From Erythrobacter sp. ANT-B3C2 (GTDB taxonomy: Bacteria > Pseudomonadota > Alphaproteobacteria > Sphingomonadales > Sphingomonadaceae): a DNA stretch of 64,000 bases. The translations under genes were made by a program, and so were the position numbers. The first letter of the stretch is position 1. Every line of letters starts with the position of its first letter. Below are positions 10,419 to 19,265 of this stretch, one piece after another. Below the pieces are notes generated by a model. That model saw nothing but the letters and a program-made list of their open reading frames with translations. It had not been told where the DNA came from and did no database searches. Location: positions 1 to 64,000 of the forward strand of contig LXQI01000004.1 of the NCBI GenBank assembly GCA_001683845.1, in the 5' to 3' direction.

Positions 10419-11465
10419 TTAGCGGCGGGGGGCGGCGAAGCGGGTGATCTGGGTCAGCTCCTGCACCAGCAGCAGCTCGGCGGCGGGGCTGTTGGCGAGC
10501 AGCGCGCGGTGGAGCGCGGCGAGGCGCTCGACCAGCCGGCCCAGCTTGCCCGCATCCCAGCAGCGCAGCTGGGTTTCGAGATCGCGCCGGTCCTTCCAGA
10601 ATACGCGCCGGGCGCGCTGTTCGGCCTCCAGCAGATCGGGGATGCGGGTGCCTCGGCCGAGCTTGCCGGTCAGCTGCGCCAGCTGAGCCGCGCGCCGTTC
10701 CAGCGCCAGCAGCACGCCGACCGGGTTGAGCGCGAGATCGGCCAGCCGCTGCAATTCGCCCGGCAGCCGGCGGGTTTCGCCCGAGAGCACGGCGTTGACC
10801 AGCGGCATGAAACCATCCTCCTCCAGCCGCGCGCCGATCGCCTCGATCGCCTCGGCGGTGGCGGTGCGGGGCGAGTGGGGCGAGCCATCAAGATAGAGCG
10901 CCAGCTTGGTGACCTCGGATTGGGCGAGGCGCAGATCGAGCATGGCGGCGCGGGCGATCCGCTCGGCCAGTTCCTTGCTGAGTGTTACCCCGGCGGCACC
11001 GCCCATCCGCTCGACCTCCGCGGCGATGGTGCCGACATCGGGCGGGTAGAACATCGCCACCAGCGAATCGGCGCGCGGGGCGAGCAGCTTGGCGGTGCGC
11101 GACTTGTCGGTCGCCGAGCTGGCGAGCACCAGCACCGGGCAGGCGCCGCGCGCCTCTCCGGCATCGATCAGCTCGCACCAATTGTTCAGCGCATCGTGCG
11201 CCTCGTCTCCCGCCACCGTGACGAGCAGGTGGCGAGTGCCGCCGAACAGCGAGCTGGAGCGCGCCTCGTCCCCCAGCCGGACGGGATCGGAGCGCAGCTC
11301 GGCGCCGGCGAGCTCGACCCGCTCGCCGGCATCGGGGAGCAGCGCGACGAGGCGGGTGGCGGCGGCGGCGGCGCCGGCCTCATCCGGGCCGCAGAAGAAC
11401 GCGATGGCGAGCTTGCCGGCGGCCCGCGCCGCGACGCTGGTAAAATCCTTCTGGGTGGCCTTCAC
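10419..11465 (-). CDS. holA: DNA polymerase III subunit delta
   Basis: Delta subunit of the clamp loader, which opens the beta clamp during DNA replication. The 348-residue product has the HolA N-terminal AAA+-like domain (FFCGPDEAGAAAAATRLV), the central LVLASSATDKSRTAKLL region and the helical C-terminal collar domain (FWKDRRDLETQLRCW). The GTG at 11465 lies 4 bases after the lptE TAG, giving the VKATQKDF start; longer starts run into lptE. The order leuS-lptE-holA is common in alphaproteobacteria. Confidence 0.9.
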   Translation of the reverse strand: MKATQKDFTSVAARAAGKLAIAFFCGPDEAGAAAAATRLVALLPDAGERVELAGAELRSDPVRLGDEARSSSLFGGTRHLLVTVAGDEAHDALNNWCELIDAGEARGACPVLVLASSATDKSRTAKLLAPRADSLVAMFYPPDVGTIAAEVERMGGAAGVTLSKELAERIARAAMLDLRLAQSEVTKLALYLDGSPHSPRTATAEAIEAIGARLEEDGFMPLVNAVLSGETRRLPGELQRLADLALNPVGVLLALERRAAQLAQLTGKLGRGTRIPDLLEAEQRARRVFWKDRRDLETQLRCWDAGKLGRLVERLAALHRALLANSPAAELLLVQELTQITRFAAPRR

Positions 11466-11469
11466 CGCG

Positions 11470-12003
11470 CTACCGGCCGGGTTCCCGCAGGGCACCAGTT
11501 TCCCGCAGGGCGAGGCTCAGCCGGGTGACGATCTGGCCGGCGACTTCGCGGGCGAGGTTTTCCAGCGCGGTCTGCTCGGCGGCGATGGTGGCATATTCGC
11601 TGGAGACCACGTCGATCCCCGCATCCGAGCCCGCGCTGGCATCGACCACCACGGTGCCGCTGGCGAGATCGACCAGCTGGTAGCGGGCGCGCAGCGTGCG
11701 GCGCTCGCGGCCGATGGTCTCGTCGGTCAGCAGGCCGAGCGCCTGCAGATCATCGTCGAGCAGCACGTCGAGCCGGTAGCGCGGGGAAGCCGGCGTGCCG
11801 GACTGGCCGAGCCGATCGTTCAGCGCATTGCGCACCAGCCAGCCCGAGCGGCCTTCGATCGGCGGGACCTCGACCGCGGCGAGCTGGCGGGCGACCGGGC
11901 CGCTGCCGCCGCCGGCATACATCGGCTGGAGCCCGCAGGCGGCCAAAGGGGCGGCGAGCGCGAGCAGGAGCGCGGCTTGGGAGATGGTATGGTCGCGCGT
12001 CAT
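11470..12003 (-). CDS. lptE: LPS-assembly lipoprotein LptE
   Basis: Outer-membrane lipoprotein partner of LptD, acting as plug for LPS insertion. The 177-residue sequence has a lipoprotein signal ending in the lipobox LAAC at residue 23, followed by GLQPMYAGG, a motif typical of alphaproteobacterial LptE. The Asp/Ser/Thr-rich C-terminal beta domain also fits. ATG overlaps the leuS TGA (ATGA), and the lptE stop is 4 bp before holA, so the three genes form one translationally coupled operon. Confidence 0.88.
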   Translation of the reverse strand: MTRDHTISQAALLLALAAPLAACGLQPMYAGGGSGPVARQLAAVEVPPIEGRSGWLVRNALNDRLGQSGTPASPRYRLDVLLDDDLQALGLLTDETIGRERRTLRARYQLVDLASGTVVVDASAGSDAGIDVVSSEYATIAAEQTALENLAREVAGQIVTRLSLALRETGALREPGR

Positions 12004-14531
12004 GCGACGATGTTCACCAGCCGGCCGGGGACGACGATCACCTTGCGCACCGGGGCGCCATCTAGCGAGCGCTGCACCTTCTCGCTGGCGAGGGCGAGCG
12101 CCTCCAGTTCCGGGTTGGGGACGTCCTTGGGCACAATGAGCGTGTCGCGCAGCTTGCCCTTGACCTGCACCGCTATGGTGACCTCATCCTCCACCAGCAG
12201 TGCGGGATCGACCTGCGGCCATGGCGCATCGGCGACGAGGCCCCCGGTTCTTTGGGCCTCGCCCATCGCGGCCCAGCCTTCTTCGGCGAGGTGCGGCATC
12301 ATCGGGGCGGCGAGCAGCAGCGCCGTGCGGATGGCGGTGGTGCGATCGGCCGAGGGGGGCGCCTTGTCGATCGCGCCGGCGAGTTCGTAGAGGCGGGCGA
12401 CGGCCTTGTTGAAGCCGAGGCTCTCGATATCCTCGCCGACCGCAGCGATGGACTGGTGGGTCTTGCGGGCGAGCGCGCGGTCTTCGCCGGTGGCGTTGGA
12501 ATCGTGTTGCTGGAATAGGCGCCAGAGGCGTTGGACGAAGCGGGCGCAGCCTTCGATGCCGCTTTCGGACCAGGGAAGATCGCGTTCGGGTGGGCTGTCC
12601 GAGAGCATGAACCAGCGCACGGCATCGGCGCCGTGGCGGGCGATGATGGTGTCCGGATCGACCACGTTCTTCTTCGACTTGGACATTTTTTCCACGCGGC
12701 CGAGCGTGACCGGGGTGCCGTCCTCGACGCGCAGGTAGTCGTCGCCGTTGCGGCGCACCTCGCCGGGGGAAAGCCAGCTGCCGTCGCCGGCGCGATAGGT
12801 TTCGTGGGTGACCATGCCCTGCGTGAACAGGCTGGCGAAGGGCTCCTGCACGTCCAGCTTGCCGCAGGCGGCGAGCGCGCGGGTCCAGAAGCGGGCGTAG
12901 AGCAGGTGCAGGATCGCGTGCTCGACACCGCCGATATATTGATCGACGGGCAGCCATTGGGCGACCTCGGCGGCGTCGAACGGCTTGTCCGCGGGTTGGC
13001 TGGCGAAGCGCAGGAAGTACCAGCTGGAATTGATGAAGGTGTCGAGCGTGTCGGTTTCGCGCCGGGCCTCGCCGCCACATTGCGGGCACTTGGTGTGCTT
13101 CCAGCTGGGGTGGCGATCGAGCGGGTTGCCGGGGGTGGCGAAGTCCACATCCTCGGGCAGGGTGACGGGCAGCTGATCGCGCGGGACGGGCACGGTGCCG
13201 CAGCCCCCATTCTCTTGGGCGCAATGCACGAAGGGAATGGGGGTGCCCCAGTAGCGCTGGCGGCTGACGCCCCAATCGCGCAGGCGCCAGACGGTCTTGC
13301 CCTCGCCCCAGCCTTCGGCCTCGGCGCGGGCGATGATGGCGCCCTTGGCGGTGGGCACGTCCATGCCGTTCAGGAAGGCGGAGTGGACGAGGATGCCCTC
13401 GCCGCTTTCGGCTTCGGTGAGCGGGGCGTCGGCCAGATCTGGCGAGGCGGCGACCACGCGCTGGATCGGCAGGGCGTATTTGGTGGCGAATTCGAAGTCG
13501 CGCTGGTCGTGACCGGGGACTCCCATCACCGCGCCGGTGCCGTATTCCATCAGCACGAAATTGGCGATGAAGACAGGCAGATGCTGCTGAGTGAAGGGGT
13601 GGCGGGCGCCAAGGCCGGTGTCGAAGCCGAGCTTTTCGGCGGTTTCGAGTTCGGCCGCCGTGGTGCCGCCCTGCTTGCAGCGCTCGATGAACTTGCCAGC
13701 GTCGCAATTGTTCATCGCCACGGCTTGCGCCACCGGGTGATCGGGGGCGACGGCGACGAAGCTGGCGCCGAAGATCGTGTCCGGGCGGGTGGAATAGACT
13801 TCGACCGAATCGCCGTTGGAGAGGTCGAAGCGGAATTGCAGGCCTTGCGATTTGCCGATCCAGTTCTCCTGCATCAGCCGGACCTTTTCGGGCCAGTGCT
13901 CGAGCGTGCCGAGGCCCTCCAACAGGCCGTCCGCGAAGGCGGTGATCTTGAGAAACCACTGGTCGAGCTGGCGCTTTTCCACCGGTGCGCCCGAGCGCCA
14001 GCCCCGCCCGTCCACCACCTGTTCGTTGGCCAGGACGGTCATGTCCACCGGGTCCCAGTTCACCGCGCTGGAGCGGCGGTAGACGAGGCCGGCCTCGTGC
14101 AGATCGAGGAAGAGGGCCTGTTCGTGGCCATAATAGGAGGGGTCGCAGGTGGCGAATTCCCGGCTCCAGTCGAGCGCGAAGCCGAGGCGCTGGAGCTGCG
14201 CCCTCATGGTGGCGATGTTCTCGTGAGTCCAGCCGGCGGGGTGGACGCCCTTTTCCATCGCGGCGTTTTCGGCCGGCATGCCGAAGGCGTCCCACCCCAT
14301 CGGGTGAAGTACCTCGTGCCCGCGCATCTTTTTGTAGCGCGCGAGCACGTCGCCCATCGCGTAATTGCGGACGTGGCCGATGTGGATGCGCCCCGATGGA
14401 TAGGGGAACATCTCCAGCACGTAGGCCTTGGGCCGGGTGCTGGCGCTATCCGCCTCGAAGCAGCGCGCCTTGGCCCAGGCCGCTTGCCAACGTGCATCGG
14501 CGCTGGCGGGATCGAACCGATTGTCGCTCAT
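12000..14531 (-). CDS. leuS: Leucine-tRNA ligase
   Basis: Class I aminoacyl-tRNA synthetase charging tRNA-Leu. The 843-residue product contains the HIGH signature ([12 protein letters not shown], about residue 50) and KMSKS ([10 protein letters not shown], about residue 617). Between them lies the inserted editing domain (for example [11 protein letters not shown] and the VPGHDQRD loop). Length and domain order are standard. It heads the leuS-lptE-holA operon; the DUF3576 lipoprotein gene is the next leftward gene upstream. Confidence 0.97.
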   Translation of the reverse strand: MSDNRFDPASADARWQAAWAKARCFEADSASTRPKAYVLEMFPYPSGRIHIGHVRNYAMGDVLARYKKMRGHEVLHPMGWDAFGMPAENAAMEKGVHPAGWTHENIATMRAQLQRLGFALDWSREFATCDPSYYGHEQALFLDLHEAGLVYRRSSAVNWDPVDMTVLANEQVVDGRGWRSGAPVEKRQLDQWFLKITAFADGLLEGLGTLEHWPEKVRLMQENWIGKSQGLQFRFDLSNGDSVEVYSTRPDTIFGASFVAVAPDHPVAQAVAMNNCDAGKFIERCKQGGTTAAELETAEKLGFDTGLGARHPFTQQHLPVFIANFVLMEYGTGAVMGVPGHDQRDFEFATKYALPIQRVVAASPDLADAPLTEAESGEGILVHSAFLNGMDVPTAKGAIIARAEAEGWGEGKTVWRLRDWGVSRQRYWGTPIPFVHCAQENGGCGTVPVPRDQLPVTLPEDVDFATPGNPLDRHPSWKHTKCPQCGGEARRETDTLDTFINSSWYFLRFASQPADKPFDAAEVAQWLPVDQYIGGVEHAILHLLYARFWTRALAACGKLDVQEPFASLFTQGMVTHETYRAGDGSWLSPGEVRRNGDDYLRVEDGTPVTLGRVEKMSKSKKNVVDPDTIIARHGADAVRWFMLSDSPPERDLPWSESGIEGCARFVQRLWRLFQQHDSNATGEDRALARKTHQSIAAVGEDIESLGFNKAVARLYELAGAIDKAPPSADRTTAIRTALLLAAPMMPHLAEEGWAAMGEAQRTGGLVADAPWPQVDPALLVEDEVTIAVQVKGKLRDTLIVPKDVPNPELEALALASEKVQRSLDGAPVRKVIVVPGRLVNIVA

Positions 14532-14566
14532 CGCGCCACTGCTTCACGCACCGTCGGACGCGGCGA

Positions 14567-15025
14567 TCAGCCGATGGTGGAGCGCCGCAGGTCGCGCGCC
14601 TTGGTGAGGATGATGTCTTCCAGCCGCTGCACGGTGGCGGCCTGCACCGGCGCCTCGACCCAAGTGCCGGCCTGCAGCACCTGCCGGCTGGCGGCGACGC
14701 GCAGGGCGTCGGCGCGCAGATCCGAATCGAGGATCGAGACCGAGACCTTGACCCGCTCTCCCGGCTGCTCGGGGTTGGCGTACCAATCGGTGACGATCAC
14801 CCCGCCCGCACTGTCTGCCTGCGCCAGCGGCATGAAGGCCAGCGCATCGAGGCTCGCGCGCCAGAGGTAGGAGTTCACGCCGATAGAGGTGACCTGCGAG
14901 GCGGCGATATCGGCCGCCGGGCGGGCATTGCCGCCGCCACAGGCTGCCAGCAGGGCGACAGGCGCCAGCAGGGCCGCGGCGCGCAGCCCGCTCGAGCGAA
15001 GGGAGAATAGGGGAAGCAAAGCCAT
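14567..15025 (-). CDS. DUF3576 family lipoprotein
   Basis: A 152-residue conserved alphaproteobacterial protein. The signal peptide ends with the lipobox LLAAC at residue 29, followed by a Gly/Asn linker and the DUF3576 core (IGVNSYLWRASLDALAFMPL, GGVIVTDWY, and a C-terminal VQRLEDIILTKARDLRR helix). It probably sits in the envelope; function unknown. It is 35 bp upstream of leuS on the same strand, a conserved arrangement. The much longer open frame upstream on this strand is an artefact antisense to the next gene; the ATG at 15025 directly precedes the signal peptide. Confidence 0.85.
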   Translation of the reverse strand: MALLPLFSLRSSGLRAAALLAPVALLAACGGGNARPAADIAASQVTSIGVNSYLWRASLDALAFMPLAQADSAGGVIVTDWYANPEQPGERVKVSVSILDSDLRADALRVAASRQVLQAGTWVEAPVQAATVQRLEDIILTKARDLRRSTIG

Positions 15026-15080
15026 GATGATTCCTGTCCGAAGCCGCGCCGTCCCGGCGGGCGGGTGGCGCGGATGGGCC

Positions 15081-15108
15081 TCTATAGCCGCCTTCGCTCG
15101 CGCGGCAA
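15081..15108 (-). promoter_or_regulatory. Candidate sigma70-type promoter for DUF3576/leuS
   Basis: Reading leftward, TTGCCG (15108-15103) and TATAGA (15086-15081) are separated by 16 bp, about 55 bp upstream of the DUF3576 ATG. Both boxes resemble housekeeping consensus elements in otherwise very GC-rich DNA. Called by eye only. Confidence 0.4.
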
Positions 15109-15289
15109 GGACGGGCCGCGCGGGGGGCGGCTGTGGACATGGGCAGCGGACGGGTTGAACGCGGTGTGAATCGCCTGCATTCTGGGGTTTGCCCGGCAGC
15201 GCGCCGAGGCCTTCTTGCGACGTGCCCCGGTCCTGCTGTGGGACGGGTGCAACAGTCTGCCAAAACAGCATCTTGCCGCCAAGACGCGG

Positions 15290-15318
15290 TTGGCCAAACG
15301 CCGGGCAACGCCTACACT
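15290..15318 (+). promoter_or_regulatory. Candidate sigma70-type promoter for the exported protein gene
   Basis: TTGGCC (15290-15295), a 17-bp spacer, then TACACT (15313-15318). A purine-rich GTAGCTAGGAGACGAG follows. It lies about 120 bp upstream of the GTG start chosen for the next gene. Confidence 0.4.
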
Positions 15319-15436
15319 GCGTAGCTAGGAGACGAGTCGCGGCGGGGTGGACAGGCAAGGAACTGTTTACCATGCCCATTTGTCTCTTGGGTATGGACGT
15401 TGCCGAGCAGGCGCGTCCGCATTTGGGGCTGAACTG

Positions 15437-16249
15437 GTGACGAGGAACAAGACATCGCACCGTTACCGCTGGCTGGGGCCGAGCCTCGCCGGCTGTGCCC
15501 TTGCGCTTTCGCTCCTCCCCAGCGCCGGCATGGCGCTCGGTGCGTTTGAGAGCAGCCGGCTGCTCCTCGGCGGTGATCGGCTGTCGATCTTTACCCCCGC
15601 TTCGGTCGATCCGCGGTTGGCCCGCCTCGTGGCCGAGAGCCGCGGCACCGCGGTCGGGCTCAAGCGCTTCACCCCCGCCGGGGTCGATTCGCGCGCCAGC
15701 CGCACGCTGACTGTGGCAGTGCGCGTGGATGCCGAAAATGCGCGAGCCATCCAGGTGCGCTCGGCGATCCAGGCAGCGCAGGACAATAGCAGCGATGGCG
15801 GCCCAGGGATCGCTATCGCTTCCACCCGCTACAATCTGGGCCTTGCGCGCGGCTATCAGGGCTTTGCGCAGAGCGCCCCGCGCACGGCGGTTGCGGGTCG
15901 GTTGGCCCCGGCGCTGTCCGCCAGCGTGGTGCCGACGCGGACGGCCGATGCCGCGATCCCCGATCTGGCCGAGTTCCGCCCCTCTCCGGGCGTTGCGCGC
16001 GAGGAAAGCCGCTTCGCTGCGCGGATTTCCGAGCAGGCGCCCGGTTTGGCCGGGCCCCGCATCTCTGCGCCCCAGACAATCGGGGCCGAGCAGACGGTGG
16101 ACCTTGCCGGCAGCTATCGCCTGACCCGCAACCTCGATGTGACGGCCGGCGTGCGCTATTCGCAGGACCGCGACCGGCTGACCCCACTGCCCCCGGCGGC
16201 CGAGCGGGACAATCAGGCCGTCTATATCGGCACCCAGTTCCGCTTCTGA
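15437..16249 (+). CDS. Putative outer-membrane / exported protein, unknown family
   Basis: A 270-residue protein with a clear signal peptide when started at GTG 15437 (basic TRNKTSHRYR then LAGCALALSLLPSAGMALG). The middle is Ala/Arg/Ser-rich and probably loosely structured. The last about 50 residues look like antiparallel beta-strands (LAGSYRLTRNLDVTAGVRYS and QAVYIGTQFRF), ending in an aromatic residue as in outer-membrane barrel signals. That suggests an outer-membrane anchor or a small barrel at the C-terminus. An in-frame GTG at 15347 would add 30 residues in front of the signal peptide and is less likely. It is monocistronic, with its own promoter and terminator. No known family recognised. 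Confidence 0.7.
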   Translation: MTRNKTSHRYRWLGPSLAGCALALSLLPSAGMALGAFESSRLLLGGDRLSIFTPASVDPRLARLVAESRGTAVGLKRFTPAGVDSRASRTLTVAVRVDAENARAIQVRSAIQAAQDNSSDGGPGIAIASTRYNLGLARGYQGFAQSAPRTAVAGRLAPALSASVVPTRTADAAIPDLAEFRPSPGVAREESRFAARISEQAPGLAGPRISAPQTIGAEQTVDLAGSYRLTRNLDVTAGVRYSQDRDRLTPLPPAAERDNQAVYIGTQFRF

Positions 16250-16280
16250 CGCACGGGCGAAGTAGCGTGATTGCGAGAAG

Positions 16281-16304
16281 CCCCGCCACTGGCGGGGGTT
16301 TTCG
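16281..16304 (+). terminator. Rho-independent terminator
   Basis: Stem CCCCGCC / GGCGGGG with a 3-base loop followed by GTTTTC, 31 bp after the stop of the exported protein gene. Confidence 0.75.
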
Positions 16305-16374
16305 TTTGGAGCGCGCCCGTTCGCTCCCCTAGGGTCATGCCCTCGAAAACATCCTTCATGCGAAAGGAGAGGAT

Positions 16375-17097
16375 ATGGCACGCGTTGCAATCGTTACCGG
16401 CGGGACCAGGGGGATCGGCCGGGCCATCTGCGAGACGCTGAAGGCGCAGGGCCTGACCGTCGCGGCCAATTATGCGGGCAATGAGGAGAAGGCGCGCGGC
16501 TTAACCGAGGAGACCGGCATTCCCGCCTTCCGATGGGACGTGGGCGACCACCAGGCGGTGATCGCCGGCTGCAGGCAGGTGGAAGAAGAGGTCGGCCCGA
16601 TCGAGGTGGTCGTCAACAATGCCGGCATCACCCGCGACGGCACGCTGCTGAAGATGAGCTTCGAGGAATGGGACGAGGTGCTGCGCGTGAACCTGGGGGG
16701 TTGCTTCAACATGGCCAAGGCGTGCTTTCCCGGCATGAAGGAGCGCAAGTGGGGCCGGATCGTCAACATCGGTTCGATCAACGGCCAGGCGGGGCAATAT
16801 GGCCAAGTGAACTATGCGGCGGCCAAGAGCGGCATCCATGGCTTCACCAAGGCGCTGGCGCAGGAGGGCGCGCGCTTCGGCATCACCGTCAACGCCATCG
16901 CGCCGGGCTATATCGACACCGAGATGGTCGCCGCGGTGCCCGAGAACGTGCTGGAGAAGATCATCGCCCGCATCCCCGTGGGCCGGCTGGGGCATGCCGA
17001 GGAGATCGCGCGCGGGGTGGCCTTCCTCGCCAGCGAGGATGGCGGCTTCGTGACCGGATCGACGCTCTCGATCAACGGCGGGCAGCACATGTATTGA
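16375..17097 (+). CDS. phaB: Acetoacetyl-CoA reductase (NADPH), PHB synthesis
   Basis: Reduces acetoacetyl-CoA to (R)-3-hydroxybutyryl-CoA, the monomer for polyhydroxybutyrate. The 240-residue short-chain dehydrogenase has the cofactor motif TGGTRGIG (about residues 8-15), NNAG near residue 83, the catalytic Ser region (NIGSINGQAGQ) and YGQVNYAAAK near residues 142-151. AGQYGQVNYAAAKSGIHGFT is typical of PhaB rather than FabG. Strong ribosome site AAAGGAGAGGAT before ATG. PhaA and PhaC are not in the window; phaZ lies 27 kb away. Confidence 0.9.
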   Translation: MARVAIVTGGTRGIGRAICETLKAQGLTVAANYAGNEEKARGLTEETGIPAFRWDVGDHQAVIAGCRQVEEEVGPIEVVVNNAGITRDGTLLKMSFEEWDEVLRVNLGGCFNMAKACFPGMKERKWGRIVNIGSINGQAGQYGQVNYAAAKSGIHGFTKALAQEGARFGITVNAIAPGYIDTEMVAAVPENVLEKIIARIPVGRLGHAEEIARGVAFLASEDGGFVTGSTLSINGGQHMY

Positions 17098-17130
17098 GTT
17101 GGTCTGCTTGAGTTGGCCTGCTTGAGTTAC
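17094..17130 (+). repeat. 14-bp tandem repeat at the phaB stop codon
   Basis: TTGAGTTGGTCTGC (17094-17107) is followed by TTGAGTTGGCCTGC (17108-17121) and a partial third copy TTGAGTTAC. The phaB TGA lies in the first copy, so the repeat is essentially non-coding. Confidence 0.7.
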
Positions 17131-17132
17131 GG

Positions 17133-17160
17133 CGCGCGGCTGGTTAGCAGCAGCCGCGCG
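17133..17160. repeat. 10-bp perfect inverted repeat between phaB and fumC
   Basis: CGCGCGGCTG (17133-17142), an 8-base loop, then CAGCCGCGCG (17151-17160). No T-run follows on either side, so it is not a classical terminator. It may be a factor-dependent end point or a transcript-stabilising hairpin. Confidence 0.6.
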
Positions 17161-17207
17161 GCCCCCCGCTGGTGGTGGGCCGCAACCAGCAGGCAGGGAT
17201 GACATAC

Positions 17208-18614
17208 ATGGCCGAGACGCGCACCGCCGAAACGCGCACAGAGAGCGATACGATGGGCAAGATCGAGGTGCCCGCCGACCGCCTGTGGGGCGCGCAGACC
17301 CAGCGCAGCCGCGAGAACTTCCGCATCGGCGGCGAGTGCATCCCGCTGCCCGTGGTGCACGCTCTGGGCACGGTGAAGCGAGCGGCGGCGCTGACCAACC
17401 AGCGGCTCGGCCTGCTTGATGAGGGGCTGGCGAAGGCCATCGCCGCGGCGGCGAGCGAGGTGGCGAGCGGGGCGCTGGACGAGCATTTCCCGCTGGTGGT
17501 GTGGCAGACCGGATCGGGTACCCAGAGCAACATGAACGCCAATGAGGTGATCGCCAACAGCGCCAATATCGCGCTGGGCGGGGAGCCCGGCACCAAGGCG
17601 CCGGTACACCCGAACGATCACGTCAACATGAGCCAATCCTCCAACGACACCTTCCCCAGCGCGATCCACATCGCTGCCGCGCGGGAGCTGTGCGGCGCGC
17701 TGCTGCCGGCGCTCCGTGAATTGCATGCCGAGCTGGCGGCCAAGGCCGCGGCTTGGCAGCACATCGTGAAGATCGGCCGCACGCACACGCAGGATGCCAC
17801 CCCGCTGACGTTGGGGCAGGAATTTTCCGGCTATGCGCGGCAGGTGGAGGCGGGGATCGAGCGGATCGAGCTCACTCTTCCCGGCGTGCTGGAGCTTGCG
17901 CAGGGCGGTACGGCGGTGGGCACCGGGCTCAATGCGCCCAAGGGCTTTGCCGAGGGCATTGCGGAGGAGATCGCGCGCGATACCGGCCTGCCGTTCACCA
18001 GCGCGCCCAACAAGTTCGAGGCGCTGGGGGCAGAGGATGCGCTGCTGTTCGCGCATGGCGCGATCACCGCACTAGCGGCGGCACTGTACAAGATTGCCAA
18101 CGATATCCGTTTCCTGGGCTCGGGCCCACGCTCCGGCTTGGGCGAGCTGGCGCTGCCGGCCAATGAGCCCGGCTCCTCGATCATGCCGGGCAAGGTCAAC
18201 CCGACCCAGTGCGAGGCGATGACGCAGGTGTGCGCACAGATCTTCGGCAACCAGGGGACGCTGGGTTTCGCCGGCAGCCAGGGGCAATTCGAGCTGAACG
18301 TCTATCGCCCGGTGATCGCCTATAATTTCCTGCAATCGGTGAAGCTGATGGGGGACGCGGCCAGCAGCTTTACCGAAAACCTGCTCAAGGGGCTGGAGCC
18401 GCGCGAGGACAATATCCGCCAGGCGGTGGAGAATTCACTGATGCTGGTGACCGCGCTGGCGCCGAGCATCGGCTACGACCATGCCGCGGCGATCGCGAAG
18501 GATGCGCATGCGAAAGGCACCACCTTGCGCGAGGCGGCGATCGCCAGTGGGTATGTGAGCGGCGAGGAGTTTGACCGCGTGGTGCGGCCCGAAACGATGC
18601 TCGGGCCTGACTGA
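17208..18614 (+). CDS. fumC: Fumarate hydratase, class II
   Basis: Interconverts fumarate and malate in the TCA cycle. About 468 residues; the superfamily signature [11 protein letters not shown] is at about residue 322, with [20 protein letters not shown] and [15 protein letters not shown] upstream forming the active site. The ATG at 17208 was chosen because AGGG lies 9 bases upstream; another ATG is at 17199. The N-terminal about 15 residues ([13 protein letters not shown]) are low-complexity. Class II enzymes have no iron-sulfur cluster and tolerate oxidative stress. Confidence 0.95.
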   Translation: MAETRTAETRTESDTMGKIEVPADRLWGAQTQRSRENFRIGGECIPLPVVHALGTVKRAAALTNQRLGLLDEGLAKAIAAAASEVASGALDEHFPLVVWQTGSGTQSNMNANEVIANSANIALGGEPGTKAPVHPNDHVNMSQSSNDTFPSAIHIAAARELCGALLPALRELHAELAAKAAAWQHIVKIGRTHTQDATPLTLGQEFSGYARQVEAGIERIELTLPGVLELAQGGTAVGTGLNAPKGFAEGIAEEIARDTGLPFTSAPNKFEALGAEDALLFAHGAITALAAALYKIANDIRFLGSGPRSGLGELALPANEPGSSIMPGKVNPTQCEAMTQVCAQIFGNQGTLGFAGSQGQFELNVYRPVIAYNFLQSVKLMGDAASSFTENLLKGLEPREDNIRQAVENSLMLVTALAPSIGYDHAAAIAKDAHAKGTTLREAAIASGYVSGEEFDRVVRPETMLGPD

Positions 18615-18639
18615 GGCTGCGGTTGGGCCTGGGAGCGAG

Positions 18640-18897
18640 ATGGCGCTCTATCACCCGCCGGTGAAGCGCTCGGTCGAGATCGCCGGGCACAAAACTTCGA
18701 TTAGCCTCGAGCCTCTGTTCTGGGATTTGTTGCGCGATGCGGCGGAGGCCGAACGCATGCCGGTGAACGCGCTGGTGGCGCAGATCGACAGCGAGCGGAT
18801 CGGCGCTGAGAATCCTTCCGGTTTGGCTGGGGCAATCCGTCTGTGGTTGGTCGCCCGGCTGCGGGATGGCCCGCAGCCAGGCGAACCGGATCAGTAA
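18640..18897 (+). CDS. Ribbon-helix-helix domain protein
   Basis: An 85-residue small protein whose N-terminal half (KRSVEIAGHKTSISLEPLFW) is a beta-strand plus helix like the RHH_4-type DNA-binding domain seen in many alphaproteobacterial arylsulfate-regulator-like proteins. The rest is two short helices. It starts at ATG 18640 with GGGAG upstream, 25 bp after fumC on the same strand, so it is probably co-transcribed. Targets unknown. Its last 7 bp overlap the convergent small gene. Confidence 0.7.
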   Translation: MALYHPPVKRSVEIAGHKTSISLEPLFWDLLRDAAEAERMPVNALVAQIDSERIGAENPSGLAGAIRLWLVARLRDGPQPGEPDQ

Positions 18898-19133
18898 TTG
18901 GCGGGGGGATCGCTGGCCGGGAAGCTCTGGTCACTCGCCTCGTCGGCCTCGGTCCATTCGCGGTGCTTGGTGTCACCCATCGAGGCGGGGCCGGCGTTGC
19001 GAACTTGCGAGAAATTGTCGCTGTCCGATTCGCCCGGGGCGAAAGCTGAGTTGCCGGAGGTCTTGGATTCGACGAAATATTTGTACCCGGCATAGCCGAG
19101 CGCGCCGAGTGCTGCGAGTTTAAGAATAGCCAT
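18891..19133 (-). CDS. Small membrane-anchored protein with FPASDPPA tail
   Basis: An 80-residue protein: one N-terminal hydrophobic helix (LKLAALGALGYAGYKYFV), a Ser/Asp-rich middle, and the C-terminal EASDQSFPASDPPANY. A similar SFPASDPP tail occurs in many small uncharacterised proteobacterial proteins, often stress-induced. It ends convergently on the RHH gene. An EcfG-like promoter lies upstream (19166-19190). Function unknown. Confidence 0.7.
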   Translation of the reverse strand: MAILKLAALGALGYAGYKYFVESKTSGNSAFAPGESDSDNFSQVRNAGPASMGDTKHREWTEADEASDQSFPASDPPANY

Positions 19134-19165
19134 CGTGTGGTCGCCTTTTTGCTGTGCTGCTTTCC

Positions 19166-19190
19166 AACGCTCGACCGGGACGAAGGTTCA
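19166..19190 (-). promoter_or_regulatory. Candidate EcfG-type (general stress) promoter
   Basis: Reading leftward: TGAAC (19190-19186), exactly 16 bp, then CGTT (19169-19166). The alphaproteobacterial general-stress sigma factor EcfG recognises GGAAC-N16/17-CGTT, so there is one mismatch. It sits 33 bp upstream of the ATG of the SFPASDPPA protein. Confidence 0.45.
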
Positions 19191-19265
19191 AGCCGAATGG
19201 AAATGCTGCGGCGCAACTTGGATGGCGGTTGACCCCGTCCCTGCCGGACCGGTAACGCCGGGCGC

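Larger units (their letters stand above)
15026..15436. other. Divergent intergenic region (411 bp)
   Basis: Separates the leftward DUF3576/leuS group from the rightward exported-protein gene. It holds one plausible sigma70-like promoter on each strand (annotated separately) and no convincing open frame. The rightward transcript would have an untranslated leader of roughly 110 bases if the GTG start at 15437 is correct. Confidence 0.6.

Noticed and set aside
12531-14870. 779-codon open frame opposite leuS
   Set aside because: Antisense artefact of high-GC third codon positions; leuS is complete with HIGH and KMSKS.
14567-16390. 607-codon leftward frame spanning the DUF3576 gene and the exported-protein gene
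   Set aside because: Only its last 152 codons are a gene; the rest is antisense to 15437-16249 and crosses a promoter region.
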